This document shows positions 25,512-33,315 of a DNA stretch of 64,000 bases, piece by piece; the first letter of the stretch is position 1; each line of letters starts with the position of its first letter. The notes under the pieces are model-generated. The model was not told where the DNA came from. It did not search any database and saw nothing but the letters and a program-made list of their open reading frames with translations. Origin of the DNA: Schaedlerella arabinosiphila (GTDB lineage Bacteria > Bacillota > Clostridia > Lachnospirales > Lachnospiraceae); the NCBI RefSeq assembly GCF_003885045.1, contig NZ_RHJS01000002.1, positions 4,643,302 to 4,707,301 on the forward strand, written 5' to 3'. Both the position numbers and the translations under genes were made by a program.

Positions 25512-25637
25512 ACAACAAGAAAGACCAGGAGCCGCTGTCCAGCGCATAAGGAAACATAACGCTTTGGGGCTGCGGCTGGCGCGATACTCACGGCCAGTGA
25601 AATCTGCCGTGAGTATCACGGAAACGGAGGATACGGT
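25512..25637 (+). promoter_or_regulatory. Structured 5' leader of the methyltransferase gene
   Basis: AGCCGC near 25531 can pair with GCGGCT near 25572, enclosing CAGCG/CGCT. A perfect 12-bp hairpin GATACTCACGGC (25583-25594)/GCCGTGAGTATC (25606-25617) follows, and then the SD CGGAGGA. There is no T-run after it, so control at translation or mRNA stability is more likely than termination. I match it to no known riboswitch class. Confidence 0.5.
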
Positions 25638-26480
25638 ATGTCAGATTTAAGAATAAAGGAATATCTCGCCCAGGTCGGGATCCGCAGAATCCATGAGCTG
25701 GACACCGCTCTTCTGGAAGCCTTCGGGCAGGAGGAGGGCCAAAAGCATATTAAAAAGCTGACGGAATTGTATGACCGCTCAGAGGAACGGCTAATCTACG
25801 GAAGTAAAGACACAGCCTGTCTCCGCCGTCAGGAGGAGCTTGTGGATTATCTGAACCAGAGCCTGCAGATGAGCCTTTTGGCAGCTTCTTTTTATGACCG
25901 TGTGTTTTTCCGGAGGGCGATGGAAGCACTGCTCCGATATGAGCAGTTTTTTGCGGGGGACATTCTGGATATCGGCTGCGGAAATGGGATCCTGACCTGC
26001 TTTTTGGCGCGCATCCATCCTGACGCTTCTGTGACCGGCCTGGACCTGTCGCAAATGGCTGTTTCCACGGCCCAGGAGCTTGCCGTGAGACTGCAGACGG
26101 ACAAGGTACGTTTTGCCTGCCCTCGGGCGCTGAAGCAAAAGAAGTATGACACCGTGTTTTCCTGCCGGACGGTACATGAGAATGCCAGGTGGAGGCCGCT
26201 GATTGAAGAGAAGAAAGGGGCGCCGCTGTCAATAGAAGAGCAGGCAAAACGGTATGAAGGGTATGTGAAGGAACTTTCGGCTTTGGTAAAATCCCAGGGG
26301 TATCTTGTCAGCATAGAGCGCTGTGAGGAGGACGATGTATGCGCCGGCCTGATCCGCGCTCTGGCAGACGCTGGACTTTGCCAGGTAAAGGGCACCTGCA
26401 TGCAGTTTTCCTATAAAAATGGAGACGAAATGGCTGCGTTTCAGGCAATGGTCTTTCAGAAGGCAGATGGCCGGCCATAA
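25638..26480 (+). CDS. Class I SAM-dependent methyltransferase
   Basis: 280 residues, SD CGGAGGA 8 bases before ATG. The SAM-binding motif I is ILDIGCGNGILTCFLARIHP (~residues 111-130) with the acidic motif II VTGLDLSQMAV; the family's post-core YDTVFSCRTVHEN is present. An N-terminal helical extension of about 100 residues and a C-terminal VSIERCEEDD...MQFSYKNGDEMAAFQAMVF complete it. The substrate is unknown. It lies just outside the RiPP island and could modify a small molecule; no link to the peptide is shown. Confidence 0.8.
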   Translation: MSDLRIKEYLAQVGIRRIHELDTALLEAFGQEEGQKHIKKLTELYDRSEERLIYGSKDTACLRRQEELVDYLNQSLQMSLLAASFYDRVFFRRAMEALLRYEQFFAGDILDIGCGNGILTCFLARIHPDASVTGLDLSQMAVSTAQELAVRLQTDKVRFACPRALKQKKYDTVFSCRTVHENARWRPLIEEKKGAPLSIEEQAKRYEGYVKELSALVKSQGYLVSIERCEEDDVCAGLIRALADAGLCQVKGTCMQFSYKNGDEMAAFQAMVFQKADGRP

Positions 26481-26495
26481 ATCACTCGGCGGTTC

Positions 26496-26810
26496 CTATA
26501 TCAGTTCAATCGTCACTCCATCCGGCATGCTGATCCAGTTCTCCTTGATCCGGCGGCAGCCGAATTTTTCCGCGCGGGCAATCACGGTTTCTTTGTCTTC
26601 AGCGGAAATTGCGAGATGGTCGTATAGTGTCCCGGCCGCCGGGGTATCCGGGGCTTCATTGAGCTGAACCCCTTCATGGAACCAGATCTTCCGCTCCGGA
26701 GCGTCTCCGGCCGTCTTTTGGACGGTCATTTCAAAAACCTTTGTAAAAAAATCCAGATACCAATCCAGTCTGTCTACAGACAGGGCGATGTGATGCAGCA
26801 TATACTTCAT
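26496..26810 (-). CDS. VOC-superfamily (glyoxalase-like) protein
   Basis: 104 residues from ATG 26810 behind AAAGGAGAG. Single VOC fold: HHIALSVDRLDWYLDFFTKVFEM, then a strand block IWFHEGVQLNEAP, LYDHLAISAED and the terminal MPDGVTIELI. His near the start, the His in YDHLAI and the closing Glu are the expected metal-site positions. It lies 66 bp downstream of the lacI-type gene on the same strand and may be its co-transcribed partner, perhaps an isomerase or epimerase in the sugar-acid pathway. Confidence 0.78.
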   Translation of the reverse strand: MKYMLHHIALSVDRLDWYLDFFTKVFEMTVQKTAGDAPERKIWFHEGVQLNEAPDTPAAGTLYDHLAISAEDKETVIARAEKFGCRRIKENWISMPDGVTIELI

Positions 26811-26876
26811 AAAAATCTCTCCTTTTCTTTTTTGGCTTCTCACGGGGCTGTCAATCTTGACAACAGAATCCCTTTT

Positions 26877-27875
26877 CTAAGTACTCTCCCTCTCCACAAG
26901 CGAAGACTGATAAACCAGGTGCCGGGGGCCGGCCTTATGCTCTTCGGGGGAATCAATCTCTTCGATCGTCATAAGCGCGGCCTTCACTCCGATCTCGTGG
27001 GCGGGCATTTCCATGGAGGTCATGGCCGTTTCCAGCATTCCTCCTATGATGTGTCCGGTCAGGCTGATGACACGGATCTGCTCCGGGCGCCGTCCTTGTT
27101 CCTTGAGTGCGCGGAGCGCCCCGATCCCCTGCACATCGGCGGCGGCTATGATGGCGTCCAGCTTCGGATTGGTTCCCAGCAGCTCCAGGGTGCAGTCATA
27201 GCCGTATTCCAGACTGTGTACACTTGCGGGCTGAGGAGAGACAGCCGAGGTTTCAGAAAGGCCGAGCTCAGCCAGCGCTTTTCTGTATCCCTCGTAACGG
27301 TCCCGGTAAGGGGTGAGCTGCATGGAACCGTTGATCAGCCCGATCTCCCGGCAGCCTTTGGAAGCCAGGTATCTCACCGCTTCATAGCCGCATGCCTTGT
27401 AGTCCACGACTACGCTGCTGATCAGAGAGTCCTGCTTTCGGACGATCTGGGTACAGGCCAGGCCGCTGGAATGGATGTCGCGCACCAGGCGGGTATTGCG
27501 CCCCGTGCCGGCGATGATCAGCCCGTCGATAAAACCATTTCTCAGCCGGTTCAGGCATTCCTTTTCCACCTTTGGGCTGTCCTCCGTGTGGCAGATCAGC
27601 GTTGCGTAGCCATGCTTCCGGGCTTCCTCCTCAATCCCCTGGGTGATCTCCGCGAATACGGTCATGATCAGGCGCGGTATCACCACGCCGATGGTATTGC
27701 GCTTCCCCTGGCGCAGGCCCTTGGCGAGAAGATTGGGCTGATAGCTCAGCTCTTTCACGGCGGCAAAGATGCGGGCTTTGGTGTCAGGATGTACATAAGA
27801 TGTGTTGTTCAAAGCCCTGGATACGGTGCTGACATCGACACAGGCCAGCTTTGCTACGTCCTTTAAAGTAGCCAT
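26877..27875 (-). CDS. LacI-family repressor of the catabolic island
   Basis: 332 residues with the LacI HTH (TLKDVAKLACVDVSTVSRALN), hinge YQPNLLAKGLRQ, and a periplasmic-binding-protein-like sensor. It is divergent from the DapA-like/NRAMP-like genes; the 381-bp interval carries several palindromes, so it probably represses that operon and its own gene. The inducer should be a pathway substrate or intermediate. Confidence 0.9.
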   Translation of the reverse strand: MATLKDVAKLACVDVSTVSRALNNTSYVHPDTKARIFAAVKELSYQPNLLAKGLRQGKRNTIGVVIPRLIMTVFAEITQGIEEEARKHGYATLICHTEDSPKVEKECLNRLRNGFIDGLIIAGTGRNTRLVRDIHSSGLACTQIVRKQDSLISSVVVDYKACGYEAVRYLASKGCREIGLINGSMQLTPYRDRYEGYRKALAELGLSETSAVSPQPASVHSLEYGYDCTLELLGTNPKLDAIIAAADVQGIGALRALKEQGRRPEQIRVISLTGHIIGGMLETAMTSMEMPAHEIGVKAALMTIEEIDSPEEHKAGPRHLVYQSSLVEREST

Positions 27876-27904
27876 TTGACACCTCCATAGTATGGCGAAT
27901 GACG

Positions 27905-27956
27905 GTTACAGATCACCTGCATTCCTGTGGCCTGTAACATATTATTTGCAAATAAT
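27905..27956. promoter_or_regulatory. Palindromes upstream of the LacI gene
   Basis: ATTATTTGCAAATAAT (27941-27956) is a perfect 16-bp palindrome and a good LacI-type operator. Just to its left GTTACAG (27905-27911) and CTGTAAC (27932-27938) form a REP-like inverted pair. Confidence 0.55.
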
Positions 27957-28076
27957 CGCGTCAATTATAAATGAAATATTGGCGGGATGCAAGAACTAAT
28001 TTGGTGAAAAGTGCACAAAAAACAAATCTTAAAACAGTGGAAAATACACAAAATATGCAATTTTTTGTAGGATTCA

Positions 28077-28135
28077 TGCAACAATTTGCAGGCATGGGCA
28101 AAAGCATTGACGGTCAAAAAGGAACATGATATAAA
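28077..28135 (+). promoter_or_regulatory. Promoter and candidate operators of the DapA-like operon
   Basis: TTGACG (28107-28112), 17-bp spacer, TATAAA (28130-28135). TGCAA-CAAT-TTGCA (28077-28090) lies just upstream and TTGACGGTCAA, a perfect palindrome, covers the -35. The leader is about 115 nt. Confidence 0.65.
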
Positions 28136-28256
28136 TGACCCATAAGATATACAGACGTTTGGATGTCGTAAAGAAAAACAGATGCGCAGATGTTTTTTTG
28201 AAACTGGTAACCTGAAAAAAACAAAAATGATCAATGTGAAGAAAAGGAGAACTATC

Positions 28257-29231
28257 ATGGCTAAAGTAAAAAATTTCAAGACAATTTTCCCGGCAGTATC
28301 CGTACCGTTAAATGATGATTATTCTATCAATGAAGAAGAATTTCGTACATACCTCCGCTGGATCAAGAGCTTTTATGGAAAAGGGATTGAGGGACTTGTG
28401 TGCAACGGGCATACAGGTGAGATCACAGGCTTGAGCCGTGAGGAACGCAAACGTGTCGTTGAGATCTGCTCCGAGGTGTGCGGCGACTGCATGACCATCA
28501 TTTCCGGAATCAACTGTGAAAATACAATTGAAAGCATCGAGATGGCAAAGGAAGCAAAGGAAGCGGGCGCTGACGGGATTCTCCTGATGCCGCCCCATAT
28601 GTGGCTTCGTTTCGGTATGCACAAGGATGCTCCCTATGAATATGTAAAGGATGTAGCGGAGGGCGCTGACATTGACATCATCATCCACCTGTATCCGGCG
28701 ACAAGCAAGGCGTTTTACCCGGTAGAGACATTGATCAAAATGTGCAAAGAGATCGACCATGTAAAATGTATCAAAATGGGTACCCGTGTGACTTCCATTT
28801 ACGAGCACGACGTACGCCTGCTCCGTCAGGAATGCCCGGATATCTCCCTGATCACCTGCCACGACGAGACGCTCTGTGTAAGCTGGTTCCCGGGAATGGA
28901 CGGCGCGCTGATCGGTTTTGCAGGATGTGTTCCGGAGCTGATCTGCCCGGCACGGGAAGTATTTGCAAATCCGGACAAGCACACTCTGAAAGAGGCGCAG
29001 GACTGGTCCGACCGTATTTATCACATTTCACAGGCAATCTACGGAGGCGGACAGCCGTCAGGCGAAGCTCACGCAAGGCTGAAGGAAGCGCTGGTACAGA
29101 GAGGCATCTTCAAGTCCGGTCTGATGAGAAAGCCGGTTCTTCCGCTGAACCAGGAGGAAAAGGACTGGATCGCAATGGGCTTAAAGAACAGCGAGCTTCC
29201 CAAGGTTGACATGACGCAGTTTGAGAAATAA
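28257..29231 (+). CDS. DapA/NAL-family lyase (2-keto acid aldolase-like)
   Basis: 324 residues from ATG 28257 (SD AAGGAGA). TIM-barrel class I aldolase family: GHTGE at 51-55 in place of GTTGE, HLYPATS with Tyr146, and the presumed Schiff-base Lys173 in VKCIKMGT. Family members cleave or make 2-keto acids such as KDG, N-acetylneuraminate or dihydrodipicolinate. Because dapA proper would not be next to a LacI repressor and transporter, a sugar-acid aldolase or dehydratase is likely. First gene of the operon controlled by the divergent LacI. Confidence 0.85.
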   Translation: MAKVKNFKTIFPAVSVPLNDDYSINEEEFRTYLRWIKSFYGKGIEGLVCNGHTGEITGLSREERKRVVEICSEVCGDCMTIISGINCENTIESIEMAKEAKEAGADGILLMPPHMWLRFGMHKDAPYEYVKDVAEGADIDIIIHLYPATSKAFYPVETLIKMCKEIDHVKCIKMGTRVTSIYEHDVRLLRQECPDISLITCHDETLCVSWFPGMDGALIGFAGCVPELICPAREVFANPDKHTLKEAQDWSDRIYHISQAIYGGGQPSGEAHARLKEALVQRGIFKSGLMRKPVLPLNQEEKDWIAMGLKNSELPKVDMTQFEK

Positions 29232-29250
29232 GATAAGAGCTTACATTATG

Positions 29251-29290
29251 CCGGTGTATTGACTATGATTCGGTCGGTACACCGGTTTTA
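29251..29290 (+). terminator. Intercistronic hairpin with T-run (attenuator-like)
   Basis: CCGGTGTA (29251-29258) pairs with TACACCGG (29278-29285), followed by TTTT. It lies between the lyase and the NRAMP-like gene and would lower expression of the transporter. Confidence 0.65.
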
Positions 29291-29302
29291 AGGAGAAAAA
29301 AA

Positions 29303-30595
29303 ATGTCTAATGAAAATCACGTTGCGGGAAACGATGGATTCGATCCTTCCAAGGTTCAGAAGCTGTCATTCACCGAGATCCTGAAGCGGATCGGCCCGGG
29401 GATCATCCTGACAGGCGTCGTGATCGGCCCGGGAAATATTACCACATCGGCGATGATCGGCGCGAATTATGGTTACGGCCTGCTTTGGCTGATCATACCG
29501 ATCCTGCTGATGGGAGTTACATTTATGCTGACTTCCTATCGTATATCTATGCTGACGGGAATGCCGATCCTGCATGCCATCCGCCACTATTACGGCGGAG
29601 CTGCGGCCGGGTTCTGCGGAATTGCGCTGTTCCTGTCATGCCTGTTTTTTACCCTGGGAAATGTATCCGGAACCGGAGCGGGCATGAACCTGATCTTCGG
29701 CATCAACTGGAAGCTGGGCGCCCTGATCATGCTTGCGGTTCTCCTGGGGCTTTATTTTTCAAAGGGCGTCTACTCAAAGGTGGAAAAAGGCATCATGATC
29801 TGTATCGTCGGCATGATCCTGGCATTTTACGCGACGCTTGTAGCGACAGGAGGTCCGGCCTGGGGCGAAATGGGCAAGGGGCTTGTCAAGTGGAGTCTGC
29901 CTGAGGGCAGCATGACGACGGCGCTTGCCTATATCAGCACCAACGCGGCGGTTACGGCAGGAATCTACGGAACCTATCTTGGCGCAGAGAAAAAATGGAA
30001 AAAAGAGGATTTGTTTAATGGGGCAATGAAATGGGACGCAGTGGCGCATATTGTGACTGTGATCCTGATCTCCGGCGCGATCATGCTGGTCGGAGCAATC
30101 GTTCTCAATCCCCAGGGAATCGCGATCCAGGCGCCGGCACAGCTTGCCGAGCTGCTGGTTCCGTTTCTCGGAGGGGCGGCAAAGTATGTGATGGGAATTG
30201 CGCTTCTGGGCGCCGGATTTTCGTCACTGCTTGGAAATACCCAGCGGGGAATGGTGCTTTTGAGCGCAGGATTTGATAAGGATGTGGCGCTGGAGTCCAA
30301 GATCATCCGCTGGGGATGTGTGGCCAGCCTGGCGTTCGCGTGTGTGATCTGTTTTATCTATGACGGATCGCCTACACAGCTGATCTTTATTGCCAATATC
30401 GCAACATCCATTGCAACACCGGCAGCGGGTCTGTTCATCATGCTGATGTTCTGGAAAACCGAGGTTCAGGGCGGGCTGAAGCCGCCCCGCGTACTGCAGG
30501 TGCTTATGACGGTCAGCTACTGCTTTACACTGCTTATGACAGTTTCGGCGCTCGGCAATTATATTCCGAAGCTGATCCAGTCGTTTTCTAAATAA
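29303..30595 (+). CDS. NRAMP-fold transporter lacking the metal-binding residues
   Basis: 430 residues, about eleven hydrophobic segments. The TM1 motif, DPGN in metal-transporting NRAMPs, reads GPGN (42-45) in VVIGPGNITTSAMIGA. The TM6 motif MPH aligns with TAG (about 218-220) in STNAAVTAGIYGTYLGAEKK. Both metal ligand sites are thus lost while the fold (GPGIILTG, NTQRGMVLLSAGF) is kept. With a lyase upstream and a LacI regulator, it probably imports an organic acid or other nutrient rather than Mn2+/Fe2+. SD AAGGAGAAA. A strong terminator follows. Confidence 0.8.
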   Translation: MSNENHVAGNDGFDPSKVQKLSFTEILKRIGPGIILTGVVIGPGNITTSAMIGANYGYGLLWLIIPILLMGVTFMLTSYRISMLTGMPILHAIRHYYGGAAAGFCGIALFLSCLFFTLGNVSGTGAGMNLIFGINWKLGALIMLAVLLGLYFSKGVYSKVEKGIMICIVGMILAFYATLVATGGPAWGEMGKGLVKWSLPEGSMTTALAYISTNAAVTAGIYGTYLGAEKKWKKEDLFNGAMKWDAVAHIVTVILISGAIMLVGAIVLNPQGIAIQAPAQLAELLVPFLGGAAKYVMGIALLGAGFSSLLGNTQRGMVLLSAGFDKDVALESKIIRWGCVASLAFACVICFIYDGSPTQLIFIANIATSIATPAAGLFIMLMFWKTEVQGGLKPPRVLQVLMTVSYCFTLLMTVSALGNYIPKLIQSFSK

Positions 30596-30601
30596 AAAAA
30601 G

Positions 30602-30635
30602 AACTGCTGCCTTTCATTGATGGGCAGCAGTTTTT
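30602..30635 (+). terminator. Terminator after the NRAMP-like gene
   Basis: ACTGCTGCC (30603-30611) pairs with GGGCAGCAGT (30622-30631), followed by TTTTT. Confidence 0.88.
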
Positions 30636-30936
30636 GAAATCGGGAATCATCACCTGGCGGATTTCCCAGGATGCGCATTCTTTTGCCACCATTCTTGGAT
30701 AAACTTCGTTTTCCAACTGTCCTGGACATAGACGCACCTCCTTCTCTTGCAACTATTCACGGCCTGTGTATGGTTAACTTTTGCTTGTCTAAGTTTATGA
30801 TATCCTTATTCAGATGATTTGTCACTGCCTTGACTATAGAAATCCCCGGTATTATAATGAATAGTGTTGCTGCTCACGCCCTCTGGGTGCTCACAGCAAC
30901 GAAATATCATCTGCAATTGGGAAGGGAGTATTGGCA
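30636..30936 (+). promoter_or_regulatory. Intergenic region with promoter of yjbQ
   Basis: TTGACT (30830-30835), 17-bp spacer and TATAAT (30853-30858) form a near-consensus promoter; the leader is about 75 nt. The rest of the interval shows no gene. Confidence 0.75.
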
Positions 30937-31353
30937 TTGATTTCATATCGTACATACCTGGTTTTTGAGTTTGATGAACGGGAGACGATTAAGAATATAA
31001 CCGATCATGTAGAGATGATCCTGGAGGAAAGCAAGGTACGGGAAGGTCTGGTTCTGGTTTCGGCACTTCACACGACGTCGGCGGTTTTTATCAATGATGA
31101 CGAGGAAGGACTGATACAGGATACGCTGGAATATCTGGAGAAGACCATACCGGATCATAAGGTTCCGTACTACCGCCACAACAAAAGCGAGAAGGACGCG
31201 CCGGCACATCTGAAAAGAAATGCGGTGGGGCGAAGCGAGACAATCTCCGTAACGGACGGAAGGATGGACCTGGGAAACTGGGAACAGATTTTCTATGCTG
31301 ATTTCAACGGAAACCGGAAGAAGAAGCTCTGTATCAAAATTATAGGCGAATAA
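30937..31353 (+). CDS. yjbQ: YjbQ/UPF0047 family protein
   Basis: 138 residues. The start is taken as TTG 30937, 8 bases after GGGAG, rather than the in-frame TTG 6 bases earlier. Family signatures: ALHTTSAVFINDDEEGLIQD, the Y-x-HN stretch, PAHLKRNAVGRSETISVTDGRMDLGNWEQIFYADFNGNRKKKL. The conserved His and Asp/Asn residues form a putative metal site. Members show weak thiamin-phosphate synthase activity and are widespread; the true role is unclear. It has its own promoter and terminator, so it may be a bystander within the catabolic island. Confidence 0.88.
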   Translation: MISYRTYLVFEFDERETIKNITDHVEMILEESKVREGLVLVSALHTTSAVFINDDEEGLIQDTLEYLEKTIPDHKVPYYRHNKSEKDAPAHLKRNAVGRSETISVTDGRMDLGNWEQIFYADFNGNRKKKLCIKIIGE

Positions 31354-31380
31354 AAAAGAGTCTGCGGGCTCTTTTTTTTA
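31351..31380 (+). terminator. Terminator after yjbQ
   Basis: AAAAAGAG and CTCTTTTT flank the GC-rich centre TCTGCGGG and a run of eight T follows. Confidence 0.75.
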
Positions 31381-31426
31381 TTCCCGCGAAGCAGCGGGCC
31401 AGGCAGCTATGCATGGATATTTGACT
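31376..31426 (+). repeat. Full copy of the TTTATTCCCGCGAAGC dispersed repeat
   Basis: It begins in the terminator T-run, forms the hairpin CCCGC-GAAGCA-GCGGG and continues GGCAGCTATGCATGGATATTTG. The same order, terminator T-run then this sequence, occurs in the Abi leader at 1643-1695. Confidence 0.7.
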
Positions 31427-31592
31427 TAAAAAATGATGCCTGTAAAATGGTATATTTTGTACAATCCATTTCACTTGCTTTATCTATAAAACCAAAAGAA
31501 AGTGTACAATGTGCTGCAAAATAAAGAATGAAAAATGGGCAGTATGTACACATATACAGCAAAAAGACGAAAAAAAGGTGGAAAAAGCGAAT

Positions 31593-31621
31593 TTGCTTGT
31601 GCAAAAGAACTATGCTATTAT
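31593..31621 (+). promoter_or_regulatory. Promoter of the Glp-like/RuBisCO-like/PTS operon
   Basis: TTGCTT (31593-31598), 17-bp spacer and TATTAT (31616-31621) with extended -10 TGC. The inverted repeat TTTGC-TTGT-GCAAA covers the -35 and may bind a regulator. ATG of the first gene is 50 bp downstream. Confidence 0.65.
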
Positions 31622-31671
31622 GAAGCTACTTTCAGCCGGGTTGAAAAAATACAAGAAGTGAGGCAGAACTT

Positions 31672-33303
31672 ATGCGAGAAAATTTTGATGTGATAGTAAT
31701 TGGCGGCGGAACCACTGGAACGGGTGTGATCCGCGACCTCGTACTTCGCGGCTTTCCAAATTCCCTTTTGCTGGAACGGGACGACCTGGCGGCAGGAACG
31801 TCAGGCGGATGTCATTCGGCGCTGCACGGCGGAGCGCGCTATGCGGTTTCGGATATCCAGACTGCCAGGGAATGCCTGCAGGAAAATCAGATTTACCGCA
31901 GGATTGTACCCCAGGTCGTTGATCCCACAGATGCGATCTGGGTAGCAAAAACGGATGAGCAGTTGGAATTTGCCGAGAAGTGGATGAAAAATGCGGATGA
32001 AATAGGTCTCCCTTATGAGATCATTTCCGTGGAGGAAGCAATCAGTGAAGAACCGCTCCTGTCAAAGGATATCCGTTTTGCGCTTAGAACCATTGATACC
32101 GGATTTGATCCGTTCAGGCTGTGTATTGCCCAGGCGTATGATGCCAAGATGAAGGGCGCTGAAATCCGTACCCATCAGGAAGTGATCGGTATGCTGATGG
32201 ACGACAGCCGCGTGGTCGGCCTTCGGGTGTTAAATAAGAAAGAAAACCACATTTATGAGGTTTATGCGAAGCTTGTCATCAACGCAGCGGGGCCGTGGTG
32301 CTCCCAGATTACGGAGATGGCCGGATTTGCGATTCCCATGAAGCCCAATAAAGGATCTACCGGAATCTACAGTATGCGGCCGACCAAGACCCTGATCGGG
32401 ATTCTGCGTACCCCTGCGGACGGCGACGGGCTGGTCAGCCAGGGCTTCCAGAATACGGCGCTTCTGGGAACATCGTCGGTGGATGTAGACGATCCGGACG
32501 ATGCAGATCCGGGAATGGATGAAATCAAGATTATGGAGGATTCCGTCGCGGAAATCATACCAGGGCTCAGGGAGGCAAGGATGCTGAGACTGTGCACCGG
32601 AGTCCGTCCCTTATATACCACGGGCCAGGAGACAGGGCGCAATATCAGCCGCGGGATGTTCCTTCTGGATCATGAGGAGATGGAAGGGGTATCCGGAATC
32701 ATCACGATCACCGGGGGAAAATATGCGACGGCCCGCCTGATGGCGGAAGAAGCAGTGAATCTTGCCTGTGAGAAACTGGTGGGCAGGGTGGTGCCGTGTA
32801 CCTCCGACAAGGAATTGATCTATGGCGCGACGACCAGGGAAGAGGCGGAAAAGGAAGCCCAGGAAATCCATGAGACATACCATATTTCCCGGTATGCGGC
32901 GCACAAATTTACCGCACGCTACGGAATGTTCGCAAAGAAGATTCTGGAACAATATCCGCAGCAGGCATATGTCATCGACGACGCGGTACAGATGATCGGT
33001 TCGGAGGTGTGCTATGCGTTCCAGGAGGAAGATGTGGAAGACTTCAAGGATCTGCGGCGCCGTACACGGCTCGGCATGGGACAGGAGCAGGGAACTTTTT
33101 CCATCTACAAAGCAGGCGGTATTGCACAGCAGGAGCTGGGCATGACCCCGGCCGAATCCGAAAAGTGCGTCCTCGGGTATGTAGACGAACGCTGGAAAGG
33201 GATCTATTTTGCGGCTCAGTACGGAGATCAGCTCCCATTATCAGAACTGATGCAGGAAATGTATATCGGTATGGGCAGTTATGACATATTAAGAATAGGA
33301 TAA
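31672..33303 (+). CDS. glpA: GlpA-like FAD-dependent polyol-phosphate dehydrogenase
   Basis: 543 residues. FAD-binding motif DVIVIGGGTTGTGVIRDLVL; substrate/FAD region TSGGCHSALHGGARYAV (GlpA/GlpD: SxxxHGGxRY); VINAAGPWCSQI; closing ITITGGKYATARLMAE. The C-terminal BFD-like [2Fe-2S] domain of E. coli GlpA has lost its cysteine pairs (the region near VIGSEVCYAFQEEDVEDFKDLRRRTRLGMG keeps only one Cys). With GlpB and a GlpC relative it would form an anaerobic dehydrogenase. Because the operon also has PTS and RuBisCO-like genes, its substrate is probably a PTS-generated polyol or sugar-acid phosphate rather than glycerol-3-phosphate. Confidence 0.85.
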   Translation: MRENFDVIVIGGGTTGTGVIRDLVLRGFPNSLLLERDDLAAGTSGGCHSALHGGARYAVSDIQTARECLQENQIYRRIVPQVVDPTDAIWVAKTDEQLEFAEKWMKNADEIGLPYEIISVEEAISEEPLLSKDIRFALRTIDTGFDPFRLCIAQAYDAKMKGAEIRTHQEVIGMLMDDSRVVGLRVLNKKENHIYEVYAKLVINAAGPWCSQITEMAGFAIPMKPNKGSTGIYSMRPTKTLIGILRTPADGDGLVSQGFQNTALLGTSSVDVDDPDDADPGMDEIKIMEDSVAEIIPGLREARMLRLCTGVRPLYTTGQETGRNISRGMFLLDHEEMEGVSGIITITGGKYATARLMAEEAVNLACEKLVGRVVPCTSDKELIYGATTREEAEKEAQEIHETYHISRYAAHKFTARYGMFAKKILEQYPQQAYVIDDAVQMIGSEVCYAFQEEDVEDFKDLRRRTRLGMGQEQGTFSIYKAGGIAQQELGMTPAESEKCVLGYVDERWKGIYFAAQYGDQLPLSELMQEMYIGMGSYDILRIG

Positions 33304-33315
33304 GGAGGGCTGGTC

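Noticed and set aside
25512..25637. Known riboswitch (SAM, preQ1, guanidine and others)
   Set aside because: No consensus core of these classes could be recognised; kept as an unassigned structured leader.
28257..29231. Lysine-biosynthetic dapA
   Set aside because: Altered GTTGE and YNVP motifs (GHTGE, YPAT) and a sugar-type LacI/transporter neighbourhood.
29303..30595. Manganese/iron transporter MntH
   Set aside because: DPGN and MPH metal-binding motifs are both missing and the context is catabolic.
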